From positions 1 through 7,466 of the forward strand of contig JAAYPL010000189.1 in NCBI GenBank assembly GCA_012519875.1: a DNA stretch of 7,466 bases, written 5' to 3'. Position numbers and translations under genes: made by a program. Positions 6,048 through 7,466 of this stretch are shown in pieces (position 1 is the first letter of the stretch; the number at the start of each line of letters is the position of its first letter). The stretch is from Clostridiaceae bacterium (GTDB lineage: Bacteria; Bacillota; Clostridia; Saccharofermentanales; UBA5734). The notes under the pieces were generated by a model. That model did not search any database. It was not told where the DNA came from and worked only from the letters and a program-made list of their open reading frames with translations.

Positions 6048-7223
6048 ATGATTTCCAAATCGATCGCCGAACGCATGAATAAAGGGTCCTGGATCCGGAA
6101 AATGTTTGAGGAAGGTGGTCGGCTCAAGGCACTTTACGGTGCGGAAAACGTCTTTGACTTCAGTCTGGGCAATCCCGATCTGGAACCGCCGGCCGAGGTG
6201 CTGGACGCCATCCGTGAGCTGGCCGTTGACCCGCCGCCCGGATTGCACGGTTATATGAGCAATGCCGGCTACCTTTCAACCCGCCAGGCTGTCGCCGAAT
6301 TGGTCAGTCGGCGCTCGGGACTGGATGTTCCGGCATCGGCTGTCTGCATGACCGTCGGCGCCGGCGGCGCGCTGAATGTCGCGCTCAAAGCCATCCTCGA
6401 TCCCGGCGACGAGGTGATGATCCTGGCTCCCTACTTCTTTGAATACACATCCTATACCGGCAATCACAATGGTGTTCCGGTCATCGTCAGTTGCGACCGG
6501 GAAACACTTTTGCCTGATCTTGATGTCATCCGCCACGCCATTACACCGCGGACCAAAGCCCTTATTTTGAATTCACCCAACAACCCCTCCGGTGTTATTT
6601 ATCCGGCTGAAATCCTGGTCCAGCTTGATGCTCTCTTAAAGGAGATCCCGCAGACCATCTACGTGCTGTCCGACGAGCCCTACAACGAACTGGTCTTCGA
6701 CAATCAAACCGTACCCGATACCATGGCCCATATCAGCAATGCCATCATCTGTACCAGCTGGAGCAAATCCTTGTCACTGGCCGGCGATCGGATCGGGTAT
6801 CTGGCGATCAGTCCCCGCTGCGAGGATTTTGACCGGTTGATTGATGCCGTCCCCTTTTGCAACCGGACCCTCGGTTTTGTCAATGCGCCGGCATTCTTCC
6901 AGCGTGTGGTCGAAAAAGCCATCGACGCCCGCGTCGACATCAAAAAATACGAAGAGCGGCGGGATCTGCTGTTAGGCGTTCTCCGAGATGCCGGTTTCGA
7001 GGTCAATTGCCCGGCCGGCGGCATTTACTTGTTCCCCCGCTCCCCCATTGAAGACGATGTGGCCTTCGCCCGGGCCTGCGCCCGGCACAACGTCACCCTC
7101 GTGCCGGGAACCGGTTTTGGCTTCCCGGGCTATGTGCGCCTCTGTTTTGCCACCAGTCAAGCCACCATCCTCGGATCCGCACGAGCCTTCCGGATCATCG
7201 GTCATGAATTCGGCTTGAATTAA
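6048..7223 (+). CDS. Class I PLP-dependent aminotransferase
   Basis: Pyridoxal-phosphate enzyme of the aspartate-aminotransferase fold, 391 residues, cytoplasmic. Visible features are the cofactor-phosphate loop region GAGGALN (104-110), NSPNNPSG (175-182), the pyridine-nitrogen aspartate D209 in SDEPY, the Schiff-base lysine K240 in SWSKSLSLAGDRIGYL, and the substrate carboxylate arginine R364 in GYVRL. The start at 6048 is set by AAGGGAGG (6033-6040) with 7 nt spacing; the frame is open back to 5808 but without a better start. It resembles aminotransferases I know from Clostridia that begin near MISK and carry LGNP and HGYMSNAGY. The amino donor and acceptor cannot be told from sequence. 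It stands alone between a promoter-leader and a terminator. Confidence 0.93.
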   Translation: MISKSIAERMNKGSWIRKMFEEGGRLKALYGAENVFDFSLGNPDLEPPAEVLDAIRELAVDPPPGLHGYMSNAGYLSTRQAVAELVSRRSGLDVPASAVCMTVGAGGALNVALKAILDPGDEVMILAPYFFEYTSYTGNHNGVPVIVSCDRETLLPDLDVIRHAITPRTKALILNSPNNPSGVIYPAEILVQLDALLKEIPQTIYVLSDEPYNELVFDNQTVPDTMAHISNAIICTSWSKSLSLAGDRIGYLAISPRCEDFDRLIDAVPFCNRTLGFVNAPAFFQRVVEKAIDARVDIKKYEERRDLLLGVLRDAGFEVNCPAGGIYLFPRSPIEDDVAFARACARHNVTLVPGTGFGFPGYVRLCFATSQATILGSARAFRIIGHEFGLN

Positions 7224-7241
7224 ATCTAGAAAACCAATTTG

Positions 7242-7294
7242 AAAAAAAGACCGGCCCCGTCATTTGAGATTCTTCGGACAGAGCCGGTTTTTTT
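7242..7294. terminator. Probably bidirectional intrinsic terminator
   Basis: Seven A residues (7242-7248) precede ACCGGC (7250-7255), which pairs with GCCGGT (7283-7288), followed by a T run to 7294. The long middle portion pairs only poorly. Lying between two convergent genes, with A and T runs on opposite sides, it can end both the aminotransferase and the mscS-like transcripts. Confidence 0.7.
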
Positions 7295-7308
7295 CTTGAT
7301 TTGATGAG

Positions 7309-7466
7309 TTATTGATTGAGTTGAATATCCAAGCTGGTAGGTAGCGGAATAACAATACCCTCTTCGTCAAAACGCTGTTTAACCTGTTCAATCACATCAA
7401 AACGGATCTGCCAGTAATTGGCTGAATCGACCCAGACTCGGACGGCATAAATCATGCCGCTCTCGG
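7309..7466 (-). CDS. MscS-family mechanosensitive channel, C-terminal fragment
   Basis: Reading the minus strand inward from the window edge gives 51 codons and a TAA at 7309-7311. The peptide contains AVRVWVDSANYWQIRFD, then IEQVKQRFDEEGIVIPLPTS and DIQLNQ. This is the typical end of the MscS cytoplasmic domain: a WV....YW segment, an amphipathic helix, and the GIxIPxPT closing strand. MscS channels in the inner membrane release solutes on hypo-osmotic shock. The start and membrane helices lie beyond the window, so this is a partial gene at the edge, not a pseudogene. It was too short for a routine ORF cut-off. Confidence 0.85.
   Translation of the reverse strand, partial: ESGMIYAVRVWVDSANYWQIRFDVIEQVKQRFDEEGIVIPLPTSLDIQLNQ

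Noticed and set aside
1..7466. CRISPR array, toxin-antitoxin, defence or phage module, tRNA or rRNA gene
   Set aside because: No regularly spaced short repeats, no tRNA cloverleaf or rRNA sequence, and every coding region is accounted for by housekeeping genes.

Overview
The window is a housekeeping stretch of a bacterial chromosome, most likely from a Bacillota/Clostridia-type anaerobe. The reasons are strong AGGAGG-like ribosome binding sites on most genes, an infC-rpmI-rplT operon with an attenuator-like leader, an Aquifex-type single-chain aconitase paired with a clostridial-style citrate synthase, and an aminotransferase resembling those I know from Clostridia. This taxonomic call is inference from gene content and sequence feel; no search was run.

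Left to right: (1) positions 1-114 are one copy of a repeat that recurs exactly at 5876-5989. (2) A two-gene minus-strand operon runs from a good sigma-A-type promoter (about 3471-3499) through aconitase (GTG start at 3428) to citrate synthase (start at 1465). The last codons and stop of citrate synthase lie inside the repeat. (3) A second minus-strand operon holds infC, rpmI, rplT and a SpoU/TrmH-family RNA 2'-O-methyltransferase. It is driven by a near-consensus promoter at 5833-5861 and preceded by a leader of about 140 nt ending in an intrinsic-terminator-like hairpin, as expected for L20-type autogenous attenuation. (4) A divergent plus-strand promoter (5851-5879) overlaps the infC promoter. 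It reads through the second repeat copy, whose transcript can fold either into a terminator-like hairpin or into a competing long-range stem, and then into a class I PLP aminotransferase (6048-7223). (5) A probably bidirectional terminator separates the aminotransferase from the C-terminal end of a convergent MscS-type mechanosensitive channel gene cut by the window edge.

Functionally, aconitase and citrate synthase make the oxaloacetate-to-isocitrate arm that supplies 2-oxoglutarate for glutamate synthesis. The infC operon supplies translation initiation factor IF3 and large-subunit proteins L35 and L20, with an RNA methyltransferase downstream. The aminotransferase is amino-acid metabolism of unknown substrate.

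The coding genes are ordinary. The unexplained part is the exact 114-bp direct repeat: it carries a possible RNA switch or small RNA, sits at the 3' end of one gene and in the 5' leader of another, and has replaced the native stop of citrate synthase. It may be an insertion-sequence end or MITE-like element, a duplicated regulatory RNA, or partly an assembly-junction effect, because the window starts inside it.
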